This document shows positions 46,837 to 55,287 of a DNA stretch of 64,000 nucleotides, in pieces. Source of the DNA: Paucibacter sp. KBW04 (lineage in GTDB: Bacteria > Pseudomonadota > Gammaproteobacteria > Burkholderiales > Burkholderiaceae_C); assembly GCF_003852425.1 (NCBI RefSeq), contig NZ_QAJN01000002.1:62001-126000 (forward strand). The letters are read 5' to 3'. The stretch's first letter is position 1; each line of letters opens with the position of its first letter. The notes under the pieces are model-generated. The model saw nothing but the letters and a program-made list of their open reading frames with translations. It was not told where the DNA came from and searched no databases. Made by a program: the position numbers and the translations under genes.

Positions 46837-49230
46837 TCAGGGGGTGCAACGGTAGACCGTCACATCGTCCAGATACCAGCCGGTATTGCCGCCGCAGCCG
46901 TCATTGCCCAGCTCGAAGCGCAGCTTGACCTTGTCACCGCCCTTGGCGAAGCGAGACAGATTGACGATGGAACGACCCCAGGAGCCGCTCAGCGAGCCGC
47001 CGTCCGTGCCCGAGAAAGCGGGCTGACCGGCCAGCGGGTTGTCATTGCCAGCGCCGACGGTCTTCAAGGTCTTGTTGTAGGCGTTGTAGACAAAGTCGCT
47101 CGCCGCCAGCAACTGCCAGGCACCGCCGTTGACGCTGATCTTCAGATTGCCGCCATCCCAATCGGCCTCGGTCGCGACCCAGTGGTCGAAGCTGAGACGA
47201 GGGGTCGCGGCACCCACGGGGATCAAGATCTCGGGGCTTTCGATGCGCTGCAGACCGGCTTGGTTGCCGCCAGGCGCGCAGGTGCCGATATCGGCATCGG
47301 CCGCGAACAGGGCATAGCCGGTACGCGGTGTGGGCAGCTTGCTGACGACGCCGAAGTCACGCGGGGTGAACTCGGGGTTGTTGCCCGCATGGCTGACCAC
47401 CCAACGCACGCCACCGCGCTTGCCGCCGTCGAAGTTATCGCTCAACAAAGGCGTGGGCGTGCCGCTGGGGCACAGAGGCGGGGGCGACTTGGCCAGCAGG
47501 GGGACGAAGTTGCACTGGCTCGGCGAGCTGCGCAGCTCCACCGCCAGCGCCGCCTTGGCCACTTGTGCGCAATCCTGGGCGTTGATGATCTCGCCCGAAG
47601 CGGCACCGGTCTTCAGATCGTTCAGGTTCACGCCGCTCAGGTCGGCGCAAGACTGCTGCAGCGCATCCGCATGATCGGCAAAGCCGCTGGTCGGGCCTTG
47701 GTACACGCTTTGGGCGCGGTAGTAGATGTGCGCCGCCTTGGTCAGGCCGATGCCGAACACGGTCTGGCCGTTGTAGCTGCCGCCGTCCACCAGCAGGGCA
47801 TAGCCGTGGTTGGGCACGCCAGAGTTGCTGTGCACGCCGCCCTGGTCGGCGGTGCTGCAGCGGTACTGGCTGTCGCTGACCTTGCCTGGGTTGCCATAGC
47901 AAGTGGGGTTGTACATATCGCGAATGGCACCACCAAACACAGCGGCGTCTTCGCCCATCAGCCAGCGCACCGAGTTGTCGGTCCCCGGCACACCGCCCAC
48001 CTTGGTGAAGACCGTGCAGGCGCCGTTGGAACGCGGCGCGTCGGGCGTGTCGGTGCCGCGGGTGTTCAGGCGGTCCACCGTCTCACCCCAGATGTCGGAG
48101 TAGGCCTCGTTCAGAGCACCCGGCTGCCATTGATAGATCAGACCGTGGGTGTACTCGGTGTAGGCATGACCCCACTCGTGCGCGGTCACGTCGTCGGTCG
48201 TCGTGCCGGGGCAGAAGGAGATGAAGCGACCGTTCCAGGAGGCATTGGGGCAGCTGTCCCCACGGTTGAAGATGGAGTCCATGGTGGCACCCTTGCCATC
48301 GAAGGAGTCGCGCCCGAATGCCCGCTTGAACAGATCGTGGATATCGGACGAGGCCGCGATCATATTGTCGGCTTCCACCGTGCCGGTGGGGAAGGCATTG
48401 CCTTCGACCCAGAAGGGATTGTTCGGATAGTTGGGGCCCGGTGCGGTGACGCCCTGGCCATTGAAAGCGCGGCGGTTTTTGGCATCGTGAATGCCGCTGA
48501 TCTTCTCAATCACCTTGCCGGTGTGTGCGTCCACCAAGACGAACTCACGCACATCCACACGGTTGCCCACCTCGACATGCCAGGCCAGGTGGTTGGCGCC
48601 TTCCACGCCCTTGGCCAGGCCGGCGCGATAGACAAACAAGCTGGGGGTGCCGGCGGTGACGCGGCTTGCTACGCTGCGGCCCAGATCGGCATTCACCGCC
48701 GCCAAAGCGATCTTGCTGGCCTGCTCGGCCGTACGGCTGGGCGTGGCCTTGACATTGATGCCGGGCACGAAGGCGCCGTTCACCACCGTCAGATTGCCGG
48801 CCGCGTCGTAATGCGCGCGCAGTTCGGCGCCAAAAACCGGCACGCCTTGATACAGCTGCTGGTAACGCAGATGGCTGCCACCTTGCGGGTCCTTGGAGAT
48901 CACGGCGGAGGCCAGTTCGGCACCGGCGTCCTTGATGCCGAACAGGGCCGCGTACTCATTCAGAAACTGGACGGCGCTGGCCTGCTTGGCGGCATCGCTT
49001 TGCAGCGCAGCACGCGCGGCGCTGAGCTTGCCACCGACGGGCAAACGCACAAAGCGAGCGGCACCGGTCGCCTCGCTGTACGAGACCTCGACAGGGCTGC
49101 CGGCATCGGCAGCGAGACGAGCCGCCGCCTCGCGTTGGCCCACCAAGCTGCTCTGAGCTTGCGCCTGAGCGGCCAGCACCATGCCGACGGAAAGGGCGAC
49201 GCAGCTCAGCTGAAATTTACTTCTTGTCAT
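46837..49230 (-). CDS. Secreted M4 (thermolysin-like) metalloprotease
   Basis: This 797-aa exported protease has a signal peptide (SCVALSVGMVLAAQAQAQ) and an FTP/PepSY-type propeptide (about 30-230). The M4 catalytic domain has zinc ligands HEWGH (about 351-355) and the downstream glutamate of NEAYSDIWGE. The proton-donor histidine segment is GGVHSNSGVPNH. A beta-rich C-terminal domain of about 200 residues (LRFELGNDGCGGNTGWYLDD) resembles immune-inhibitor A/MAM-like domains. The ATG at 49228-49230 has AGGGA 7 bases upstream; another ATG two codons earlier exists. It is probably a secreted nutrient-scavenging protease. Confidence 0.93.
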   Translation of the reverse strand: MTRSKFQLSCVALSVGMVLAAQAQAQSSLVGQREAAARLAADAGSPVEVSYSEATGAARFVRLPVGGKLSAARAALQSDAAKQASAVQFLNEYAALFGIKDAGAELASAVISKDPQGGSHLRYQQLYQGVPVFGAELRAHYDAAGNLTVVNGAFVPGINVKATPSRTAEQASKIALAAVNADLGRSVASRVTAGTPSLFVYRAGLAKGVEGANHLAWHVEVGNRVDVREFVLVDAHTGKVIEKISGIHDAKNRRAFNGQGVTAPGPNYPNNPFWVEGNAFPTGTVEADNMIAASSDIHDLFKRAFGRDSFDGKGATMDSIFNRGDSCPNASWNGRFISFCPGTTTDDVTAHEWGHAYTEYTHGLIYQWQPGALNEAYSDIWGETVDRLNTRGTDTPDAPRSNGACTVFTKVGGVPGTDNSVRWLMGEDAAVFGGAIRDMYNPTCYGNPGKVSDSQYRCSTADQGGVHSNSGVPNHGYALLVDGGSYNGQTVFGIGLTKAAHIYYRAQSVYQGPTSGFADHADALQQSCADLSGVNLNDLKTGAASGEIINAQDCAQVAKAALAVELRSSPSQCNFVPLLAKSPPPLCPSGTPTPLLSDNFDGGKRGGVRWVVSHAGNNPEFTPRDFGVVSKLPTPRTGYALFAADADIGTCAPGGNQAGLQRIESPEILIPVGAATPRLSFDHWVATEADWDGGNLKISVNGGAWQLLAASDFVYNAYNKTLKTVGAGNDNPLAGQPAFSGTDGGSLSGSWGRSIVNLSRFAKGGDKVKLRFELGNDGCGGNTGWYLDDVTVYRCTP

Positions 49231-49311
49231 ATGCATTCCCTGATGCGGGCGAAGACCCGCATCGACAAATTTTGAAGAACGAAACCGTGATTGAGTGTGG
49301 CGTGGCGAGAC

Positions 49312-49926
49312 TCAAGCCTTGCGGCGGCGTGCCAGGCCCAGGCCGGCCAGACCCAGGCCCATCAAGGCCCAAGTGCCAGGCTCGGGCACGGCGCTCACCG
49401 AACCGACGGTCAGGTTGTCCAGCGTGGCGTAAAGCGAGGTGCCGGGGCCGCTCAGGGTCAGCGAGCTGATGGCCAGGTTGGAGCTGAAGCCACGGAAGCT
49501 GTCCAACACCGAACCCGGTGTGAAGCTCGTGACCGTGCCATCGCTCAAGGTCAGCGTCAGCGCCACCGCTTGGAAGGCGTCCGACAAATTGACCGCATAG
49601 AAATTGCCGCCCACGGCATTGATAGGGCCGCCGGTGAAATTGATGGTGATGGCCAGGTCGGGCAAGCTGGTCGACAGGAATTCGCCCGATGCATAGAGAT
49701 TGCCTGGCGCCGAGACCGTATAAGAAAAACCGTTGCCCGAGAAACCAGCGGCACCCGCGGGCAGCTCGGCCAAGCCATCAAAGCTCTCGGTGTAATGCCC
49801 ACCCTTCAGGCTGGCAAGAAAGTCGGCGGAATTGGTAAAGGTGCTGGTCTCGGCCAGCGCAGGTGCGGCAATGGCCGCCATGGCGAGAGCGGCGGCGACC
49901 GTGTTCAAACGATGTTTCAGTTGCAT
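49312..49926 (-). CDS. PEP-CTERM sorting-domain protein
   Basis: This 204-aa exported protein has a signal peptide (LNTVAAALAMAAIAAPALA) and a classical PEP-CTERM tail: VPEPGTW, a hydrophobic stretch ALMGLGLAGLGLA and a terminal RRRKA. Such proteins are processed by exosortase and attached to the envelope or exopolysaccharide. The body is Thr/Ser/Gly-rich and beta-like with no other recognisable domain. No exosortase gene lies in the window. Its promoter should lie in 49927-50145, where I see only a loose AATCTCG/CGAGATT inverted repeat (50062-50097). Confidence 0.93.
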   Translation of the reverse strand: MQLKHRLNTVAAALAMAAIAAPALAETSTFTNSADFLASLKGGHYTESFDGLAELPAGAAGFSGNGFSYTVSAPGNLYASGEFLSTSLPDLAITINFTGGPINAVGGNFYAVNLSDAFQAVALTLTLSDGTVTSFTPGSVLDSFRGFSSNLAISSLTLSGPGTSLYATLDNLTVGSVSAVPEPGTWALMGLGLAGLGLARRRKA

Positions 49927-50145
49927 TCAATTTCCCTTGAACTTGTGGAGGGGGTGGGCACGAAATGGAGATCGAACCCCAGCTTCTCACCCGTGCAAAA
50001 GTCACGTTAGAGGGGAAGCACCAGGGTTTGACCCAATCCCCCTAAGCCTAGGGAGCTAGCAAATCTCGGCCTGGGCTTGAGTTTTTTTGGCGAGATTGCT
50101 AACCAATACTTGACGCAGCATCTCAAGAGGTAGAAGGGAGGTGCC

Positions 50146-51120
50146 TCAGAACGCCTGAAAACTGCGCCGCCAGGCCGTGGGCGAGACGGCAAAAGCCCGC
50201 TGGAAATGCAGGCGCAAGGACGCGGCCGAACCAAAGCCCGCCAGGGCCGCGACGCGCTCGACCGAATGCTGGCTGCCCTCCAACAAGCTCTGGCTGAGGC
50301 GCAGGCGCTCATGCAGCAGCCACTCGCCCACCGTGCCGCCCGTGAGTTGGCGGAAGTGGCGGCTGAAGCTGCGCCGGCTCATCGAAGCGCGGGCCGCCAA
50401 GCTGTCCAGGCTGTGCGACTGCTCCAGCGTGGCGCGCACCTCGTCCAACAAGACGGCCAGCTTGGAGTCGCGACTGCGCTGCGGCAAGGCCTGCTCGATG
50501 TACTGGGCCTGGCCGCCCTGGCGATGCGGCTGCACCACCAGGCGGCGCGCCACCGAGTTGGCCACTTGGCTGCCGCAGCGGCGGCGCAAGAGATGCAGAC
50601 AAGCATCGATGCCGGCGGCTGTGCCCGCCGAGGTCAAGACCTGACCCTCGTCCTCCTCGATATAGAGCACATCGGCCTCCACCTCGATCTGCGGATAGCG
50701 CTGCGCAAAGTCCTGGGCATAGGCCCAGTGGGTGGTGGCGCGGCGGCCGTCCAGCAAGCCGGCCTCGGCCAGCACATAAGCCCCCAGGCATAGCCCCACG
50801 ATCAGGGCGCCGCGGCGATGCGCGGCCTGCAAGGCCCGCAGCAAGGGCGCAGGCACCGCCTCCTGCGGATCGCGCCAGCTGGGCACGATGACGATGGCGG
50901 CGCGGCGCAGCAGCTCCAGGCCATGGTCCAGGCCCAGGCCGAAGCCGGCCGTGCTGCGCAAAGGCCCGGGCTCGGCGGCGCAGACCCGCACATCAAAGGC
51001 GGGCGCGCCCGCTTGCGCCTCGCCAAACACCGCGCAAGGCACGGCCAGATGGAAGGCGCTGATCTGGTCAAAAGCCAGCACGGCGACGATGGGCAGGGCG
51101 GATCGGGCAGAGGAAGACAT
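50146..51120 (-). CDS. GlxA-type AraC regulator with DJ-1/PfpI domain
   Basis: This 324-aa transcription regulator has an N-terminal DJ-1/PfpI-like domain (VAVLAFDQISAFHLAVPCAV, with the nucleophile-elbow-like GLCLGAYVLAEAG). The C-terminal AraC/XylS double HTH begins SLDSLAARASMSRRSFSRHF and ends with VERVAALAGFGSAASLRLHF. The ATG at 51118-51120 fits the domain start. It is divergent from an isochorismatase-family hydrolase, a common GlxA partner, with TTGGCCC-type arms at 51120-51128 and 51172-51181 as possible operator sequence. Confidence 0.9.
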   Translation of the reverse strand: MSSSARSALPIVAVLAFDQISAFHLAVPCAVFGEAQAGAPAFDVRVCAAEPGPLRSTAGFGLGLDHGLELLRRAAIVIVPSWRDPQEAVPAPLLRALQAAHRRGALIVGLCLGAYVLAEAGLLDGRRATTHWAYAQDFAQRYPQIEVEADVLYIEEDEGQVLTSAGTAAGIDACLHLLRRRCGSQVANSVARRLVVQPHRQGGQAQYIEQALPQRSRDSKLAVLLDEVRATLEQSHSLDSLAARASMSRRSFSRHFRQLTGGTVGEWLLHERLRLSQSLLEGSQHSVERVAALAGFGSAASLRLHFQRAFAVSPTAWRRSFQAF

Positions 51121-51221
51121 TGGCCCGATCTTAGCGATTGTTGTCACTTGGGCCACTCGTCGAAACAGACCTCGGGGCCAACAATGAAGTCCTCAATTCA
51201 GCCCAGCCGGAGATTCAAACC

Positions 51222-51746
51222 ATGAGCAAAACCGCCCTCCTCCTCATCGACATCCAGATGGACTATTTCCCCGGCGGCCTGTTCCCGCTGTGGCAGCCCG
51301 AGGCGGCCCTGAGCCGCAGCCTGGCCGCCCTGCGGCGCGCCCGCGAGCTGGGCATGCCTGTCGTGCTGGTGCAGCATGTGGCCGACCCCGCCAAGGGCCC
51401 GGCCCCCTTTTTCAACCAAAGCAGCGCAGGTGTCGCTCTGCACCCGGACTTGCTGGCCGCCGCTGGCCCCGAACCCCTGATCGTGATCAAGCGCTTTGCC
51501 GACAGCTTCGAGGGCACAACGCTAGAGGCCACGCTGAGCGACCTGGGTGTTGAGGCGCTGCTGATCGGCGGCATGATGACGCAGAACTGCGTGGCCTTCA
51601 CCGCCCTCTCCAAGGCGGCCGAGAAGTACCGCCTGCGCATACTGCCGGACTGCTGCACCAGCGTCAGCGAGATGATTCACCGCATCGCGCTGAGCGGCGT
51701 GTCGACCCGGGTGAGCTTGGTTCCCAGCGAAGAGGCCTTGGCCTGA
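51222..51746 (+). CDS. Isochorismatase-family cysteine hydrolase
   Basis: This 174-aa enzyme of the nicotinamidase/isochorismatase superfamily has a catalytic aspartate in LLIDIQMDY, a lysine in VIKRFADS and a cysteine in MMTQNCVAFT. The amide or ester substrate cannot be named. The ATG at 51222 has CGGAG about 11 bases upstream. It is divergent from the GlxA-type AraC regulator, which probably controls it. Confidence 0.92.
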   Translation: MSKTALLLIDIQMDYFPGGLFPLWQPEAALSRSLAALRRARELGMPVVLVQHVADPAKGPAPFFNQSSAGVALHPDLLAAAGPEPLIVIKRFADSFEGTTLEATLSDLGVEALLIGGMMTQNCVAFTALSKAAEKYRLRILPDCCTSVSEMIHRIALSGVSTRVSLVPSEEALA

Positions 51747-51753
51747 GCCGCAA

Positions 51754-51787
51754 CAAAAAAGGCCGAACCCTTGTTCCGGGTCCGGCC
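51754..51787 (-). terminator. Rho-independent terminator after the acyl-CoA reductase
   Basis: On the minus strand GGCCGGACCC pairs with GGGTTCGGCC (one G-U wobble) and is followed by TTTTTTGTTG. It lies 35 bases beyond the acyl-CoA reductase stop and between convergent genes. The plus-strand reading has one mismatch and a poor T-run. Confidence 0.85.
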
Positions 51788-51821
51788 AGCTCACAAAAGA
51801 GAAATCAGTGCTGCTGAATGC

Positions 51822-53825
51822 TCAGAAATGAATGCCCTTCATCATCTGCTGCAGGGCGATGGCCTCGGCCGAGAGCTGAGGCTTGCCACCCTTCTCGCCC
51901 TTGGCCGCATCGCTGTCCGGGAACATGCGGAAGCTGGTATTCATCACGATCTGCGCCACCCGCGGCATCAGCGCATGCATCAGCTCGCCGGTGATGCCCA
52001 GCCTTGTCGCGATGCGCACCGGCTTGGCGATGCAGGCCTCGGCAATCATATCGGCCGCTTCCTCGGGGCTGAGCGTGGGCACATTGTTGTAGATCTTGGT
52101 CGGCGCAATCATGGGCGTGCGCACCAAGGGCATATTGATGGTGGTGAAGGTGATGCCCTGGTCGGCGAACTCGGATGAAGCGCAGCGCGTCCAAGCGTCC
52201 AGCGCGGCCTTGGAAGCCACATAGGCCGAGAAGCGCGGCGCATTGGTCAGCACGCCAATGCTGGAGATATTCACCACATGGCCTTTGCGCTTGGCCACCA
52301 TGCCGGGCAGCAAGCCCATGGTGACGCGCAGGCAGCCGAAGTAGTTCAGCTGCATGGTGCGCTCGTAGTCGTGGAAGCGGTCGTAGCTGCCCTCGATGGC
52401 GCGGCGGATGGAGCGGCCGGCGTTGTTGATGAGGAAGTCCACCCCGCCAAAGTTCTCGGCGATCCAGGCCATCATCTCGGCGCAGCTCTGTTCATTGGCG
52501 ATATCGGCCGAGAAGCTATGCACCTGGGCTTGGGCGCCGGCTGCAGCGCGGATCTGCTGCACTGCCTCGACCAGCTTGACCTCGTCGCGGGCGCAGATCA
52601 GGGTGATGGCGCCGGCCTCGGCGAACTTGATGGCCGCGGCCAGGCCAATGCCGGAGGAGCCCCCCGTCACCAGCACCACCTTGCCCGCCACCGTGCCGCG
52701 CAGGCTGCGGTCGATGAAGAGGGCCGGGTCCAGATGGCGCTCCCAGTAGTCCCACAAACGCCAGGCGTAGTCGTGCAGATTGGGGCAGGCAATACCCGAG
52801 CCCTTCAGCGCGGCCTCGGTGTCGCGGCAGTCAAAACGGGTGGGGTAATTGACGAAGGTGAGCATGTCCTCGGGCAGGCCCAGATCCTTCATCACCGCAT
52901 TGCGGATACGCCGCACCGGCGCCAGCGCCATCAACCCCTTCTTGACGCTCTTGGGGATGAAACCCAGCAAGGCCGCGTTGATGAAGAGATTCATCTTGGG
53001 CGCGTGGGCGGCCTTGGAGAAGATGTCCAGCACATCGCCGACCCGGTAGCCCACCGGGTCCACCAGATGGAAGCAGGCGCCGCTCTTGCGCTGCTGGTGG
53101 CTGATGTGATCGAGCGCGTCCACCACAAAGTCCACCGGCACGATATTGACGCGGCCGCCCTCTAGGCCGATGGCCGGCATCCAGGGCGGCAGGATCTGAC
53201 GCAGGCGCTGGATGGGTTTGAAGAAGTAGTAAGGCCCGTCGATCTTGTCCATCTCGCCGGTCTGGGAGTCGCCCACCACCATGGCCGGGCGATACACCGT
53301 CCAGGGCTTTTTGCACTCCTTGCGCACGATCTTCTCGCTCTCGTGCTTGGTCATGAAATAGGGGTGGTCCAGGCCCTCGGCCTCGCTGAACATATCCTCG
53401 CGGAACACGCCTTCGTAAAGGCCTGCAGCCGCGATAGAGGAAACATGGTGCACATGACCGGCGTCCACCGCCTGGGCGAACTCCACCATGCTGCGGGTGC
53501 CATCGATATTGGCCCGCACCTGGGACTCCTCGTCCGCCTTCAGGTCGTAGACGGCAGCCAGGTGGTAGACGTGATCGATCTGACCCTTGAGGCGCTTGAG
53601 GTCCTCGGCGCTGACGCCCAGCTTCTTGCCATTCAGATCACCAAAAACCGGCACGGCCCGGGTCTTGGCGCTCTTGCCCAGGCCCCAGAATTCCAAGAGC
53701 TCGGGCAGCTTGTCCCGGCTTTCTTCGCGCAGCAAAAAGTGCACCGTGCTGCCCCGGCGGGCCAAAAGTTTCTTCACCAGACGTTTGCCGATAAAGCCGG
53801 TGGCCCCAGTCACGAAATACTGCAT
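51822..53825 (-). CDS. Two-domain fatty acyl-CoA reductase (fatty alcohol-forming)
   Basis: This 667-aa fusion of two NAD(P)-binding Rossmann domains starts with an extended SDR (about residues 1-370) that has GATGFIG and the catalytic YFMTK. A classical SDR (about 375-600) follows, with TGGSSGIG, NNAGRS and YVASK. Length and both motif sets match the Marinobacter-type bifunctional acyl-CoA reductases that take acyl-CoA or acyl-ACP to fatty alcohol. This suggests fatty alcohol or wax-ester metabolism; whether both domains are active cannot be read. It is divergent from a phasin-like gene and ends at a terminator. Confidence 0.85.
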   Translation of the reverse strand: MQYFVTGATGFIGKRLVKKLLARRGSTVHFLLREESRDKLPELLEFWGLGKSAKTRAVPVFGDLNGKKLGVSAEDLKRLKGQIDHVYHLAAVYDLKADEESQVRANIDGTRSMVEFAQAVDAGHVHHVSSIAAAGLYEGVFREDMFSEAEGLDHPYFMTKHESEKIVRKECKKPWTVYRPAMVVGDSQTGEMDKIDGPYYFFKPIQRLRQILPPWMPAIGLEGGRVNIVPVDFVVDALDHISHQQRKSGACFHLVDPVGYRVGDVLDIFSKAAHAPKMNLFINAALLGFIPKSVKKGLMALAPVRRIRNAVMKDLGLPEDMLTFVNYPTRFDCRDTEAALKGSGIACPNLHDYAWRLWDYWERHLDPALFIDRSLRGTVAGKVVLVTGGSSGIGLAAAIKFAEAGAITLICARDEVKLVEAVQQIRAAAGAQAQVHSFSADIANEQSCAEMMAWIAENFGGVDFLINNAGRSIRRAIEGSYDRFHDYERTMQLNYFGCLRVTMGLLPGMVAKRKGHVVNISSIGVLTNAPRFSAYVASKAALDAWTRCASSEFADQGITFTTINMPLVRTPMIAPTKIYNNVPTLSPEEAADMIAEACIAKPVRIATRLGITGELMHALMPRVAQIVMNTSFRMFPDSDAAKGEKGGKPQLSAEAIALQQMMKGIHF

Positions 53826-54106
53826 CGCAGTCTCCTATTGTTTGAATTTGCGCTGCGATTCTTGACCATTCGCCGAGCGCCGCCCCCCGCGCTTACCCGC
53901 AGTTGCCAGGCTCGGCCAGCGCACGCCAAACTCGCAGGCGCAAGCCCAAAACCCTGGCAAAGGCCGGCAATAGGTAGAGGGCACAGCCTAGGAAGTACCG
54001 ATGCGCAGGGCACGACTGTGGCTCTATAGTGGGACAAGCGCCCGCAAAGATGGGCCGCATGAATCAAGCAAAGCACAGCAAATTGTCATCACAAAGGACT
54101 GAGAAC

Positions 54107-54955
54107 ATGGTCAAGAAGCTTCAGAAAATGGCGGCTAAAAAGAACGCGGCAGCTAATAGCTCCTTGGGTGCGGCCTTTGGCTCTGCCATCCCTGCAGGCC
54201 TGCTCGACAGCCAACTGGCCCAGAACATCAAGGACTCCGCCCAGCAAATCTGGGCCGCCGGTCTGGGTGCCTTCTCCAAGGCCCAGGGCGAAGGTGGCAA
54301 GGTGTTTGAAGCCCTGGTCAAGGAAGGCGTCAATCTGCAGAAGAAGACCCAGTCCGCCGCCGAAGACAAGCTCGGTGCCATGGCCAGCAAAATGAGCGGC
54401 ATGGCCGGCGACGTCGGCAACAAGGCCGGCCAGCATTGGGACAAGCTGGAATCCATCTTCGAAGAACGCGTGGCCCGTGCCTTGAAGCGCCTGGGTGTGC
54501 CCTCGGCCAAGGATGTGGACGAACTGATCGAACGCCTGAACGCATTGAGCGATCATCTGGATCTGCCTAAGGCCAAACCCGCCAAGGCCGCGAGCAAGGT
54601 CAGCAAGCCAGCAGCCAAAGCGGCCGCCAAGCCCGCTGCAAAGTCTGCCGCCAAGCCCGTGGCCAAGAAGGCGACGCCCAAGGCTAGCAGCGCTGCGCCC
54701 AAGTCGCCCTTCAAGGCAGTGAGCAAGGCCGGCAAGACGGTCAAGGCCGCCGCTGACAGCGCCCCGGCTGCCGCCAAAAAGGCCGTGGCTCAGGCCGTCA
54801 AAACCGCCAAGCCCGCCACCAAGGCCTTGAGCAGCGCGGCCAAGGCTGTCAAGGCCGCCGCAGCCCCGGCGGCCAAGAAAGCCCCGGCAAAGAAGGCCGC
54901 CGCCCCCAAGGTGGAAGCCAAGGCCGAGGTCAAGGTCGAGGCCGCCCAGGCCTGA
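54107..54955 (+). CDS. PhaF/PhaI-like phasin with histone H1-like tail
   Basis: This 282-aa granule-associated protein has an N-terminal phasin domain (about 30-160: AQNIKDSAQQIWAAGLGAFS, then the helical NLQKKTQSAAEDKL) and a C-terminal Lys/Ala/Pro-rich tail of (A)AKP/AAK repeats, like PhaF, which binds PHA granules and DNA. The tail is a low-complexity protein repeat and not a mobile DNA repeat. The ATG at 54107 has AAGGA upstream; a longer frame to 54029 is less likely. It is divergent from the acyl-CoA reductase gene. No phaC lies in the window. Confidence 0.88.
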   Translation: MVKKLQKMAAKKNAAANSSLGAAFGSAIPAGLLDSQLAQNIKDSAQQIWAAGLGAFSKAQGEGGKVFEALVKEGVNLQKKTQSAAEDKLGAMASKMSGMAGDVGNKAGQHWDKLESIFEERVARALKRLGVPSAKDVDELIERLNALSDHLDLPKAKPAKAASKVSKPAAKAAAKPAAKSAAKPVAKKATPKASSAAPKSPFKAVSKAGKTVKAAADSAPAAAKKAVAQAVKTAKPATKALSSAAKAVKAAAAPAAKKAPAKKAAAPKVEAKAEVKVEAAQA

Positions 54956-55287
54956 CGTCAAGCAAAGCCACCGAGTCGGCCGCGCTCAAGCGGTCGCGCT
55001 GAGTAGCAGCGCTCAGCCAGGCAAACAAGCCTTGCCTCAAGCCGGCACAGCCCTCTCACCCGGAGGTCTGGCCGGCTTTCTTGTTGCTTGAGCGCCGAAT
55101 TCTGCGGCAAGAATGCACACCGAAAACGCAACAAGCGCGGCCCAGACAGGTATTCTTCTAAGCATCGAAAGCTATGGATGTGCGGCTCGCCTGAGCCCGC
55201 TGAGTTTGCCGGGCAGGCCCAGCAGGCAAGCGGATTCCGCGCCGACCAGACGAGTTTGAATCGCGAACTCAAGTCGAGGAGCGGGCG
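54956..55287. other. 332-bp gap between the phasin and the second Bug-kinase operon
   Basis: No gene is supported here. It contains the phasin terminator (55039-55092), a weak 6-bp hairpin GCTGAG...CTCAGC (54998-55017) and a probable promoter for the following Bug operon. A GGTATTC at about 55150-55160 is reminiscent of the octamers upstream of the other Bug genes, but the match is weak. Confidence 0.5.
55039..55092 (+). terminator. Probable terminator after the phasin gene
   Basis: AAGCCGGC (55039-55046) pairs perfectly with GCCGGCTT (55071-55078), followed by TCTTGTTGCTTG. The loop is long (24 bases) and partly paired. It lies 84 bases after the phasin stop. Confidence 0.6.

Noticed and set aside
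50062-50097. AATCTCG...CGAGATT inverted repeat before the PEP-CTERM gene as a terminator
   Set aside because: The loop is 22 bases and no T-run follows the stem; it may be an operator, but nothing supports that further.
54560-54940. Repetitive Ala-Lys-Pro coding region as a mobile or CRISPR-like DNA repeat
   Set aside because: The repetition is at protein level with variable codons, lies inside the phasin frame and has no constant spacing.
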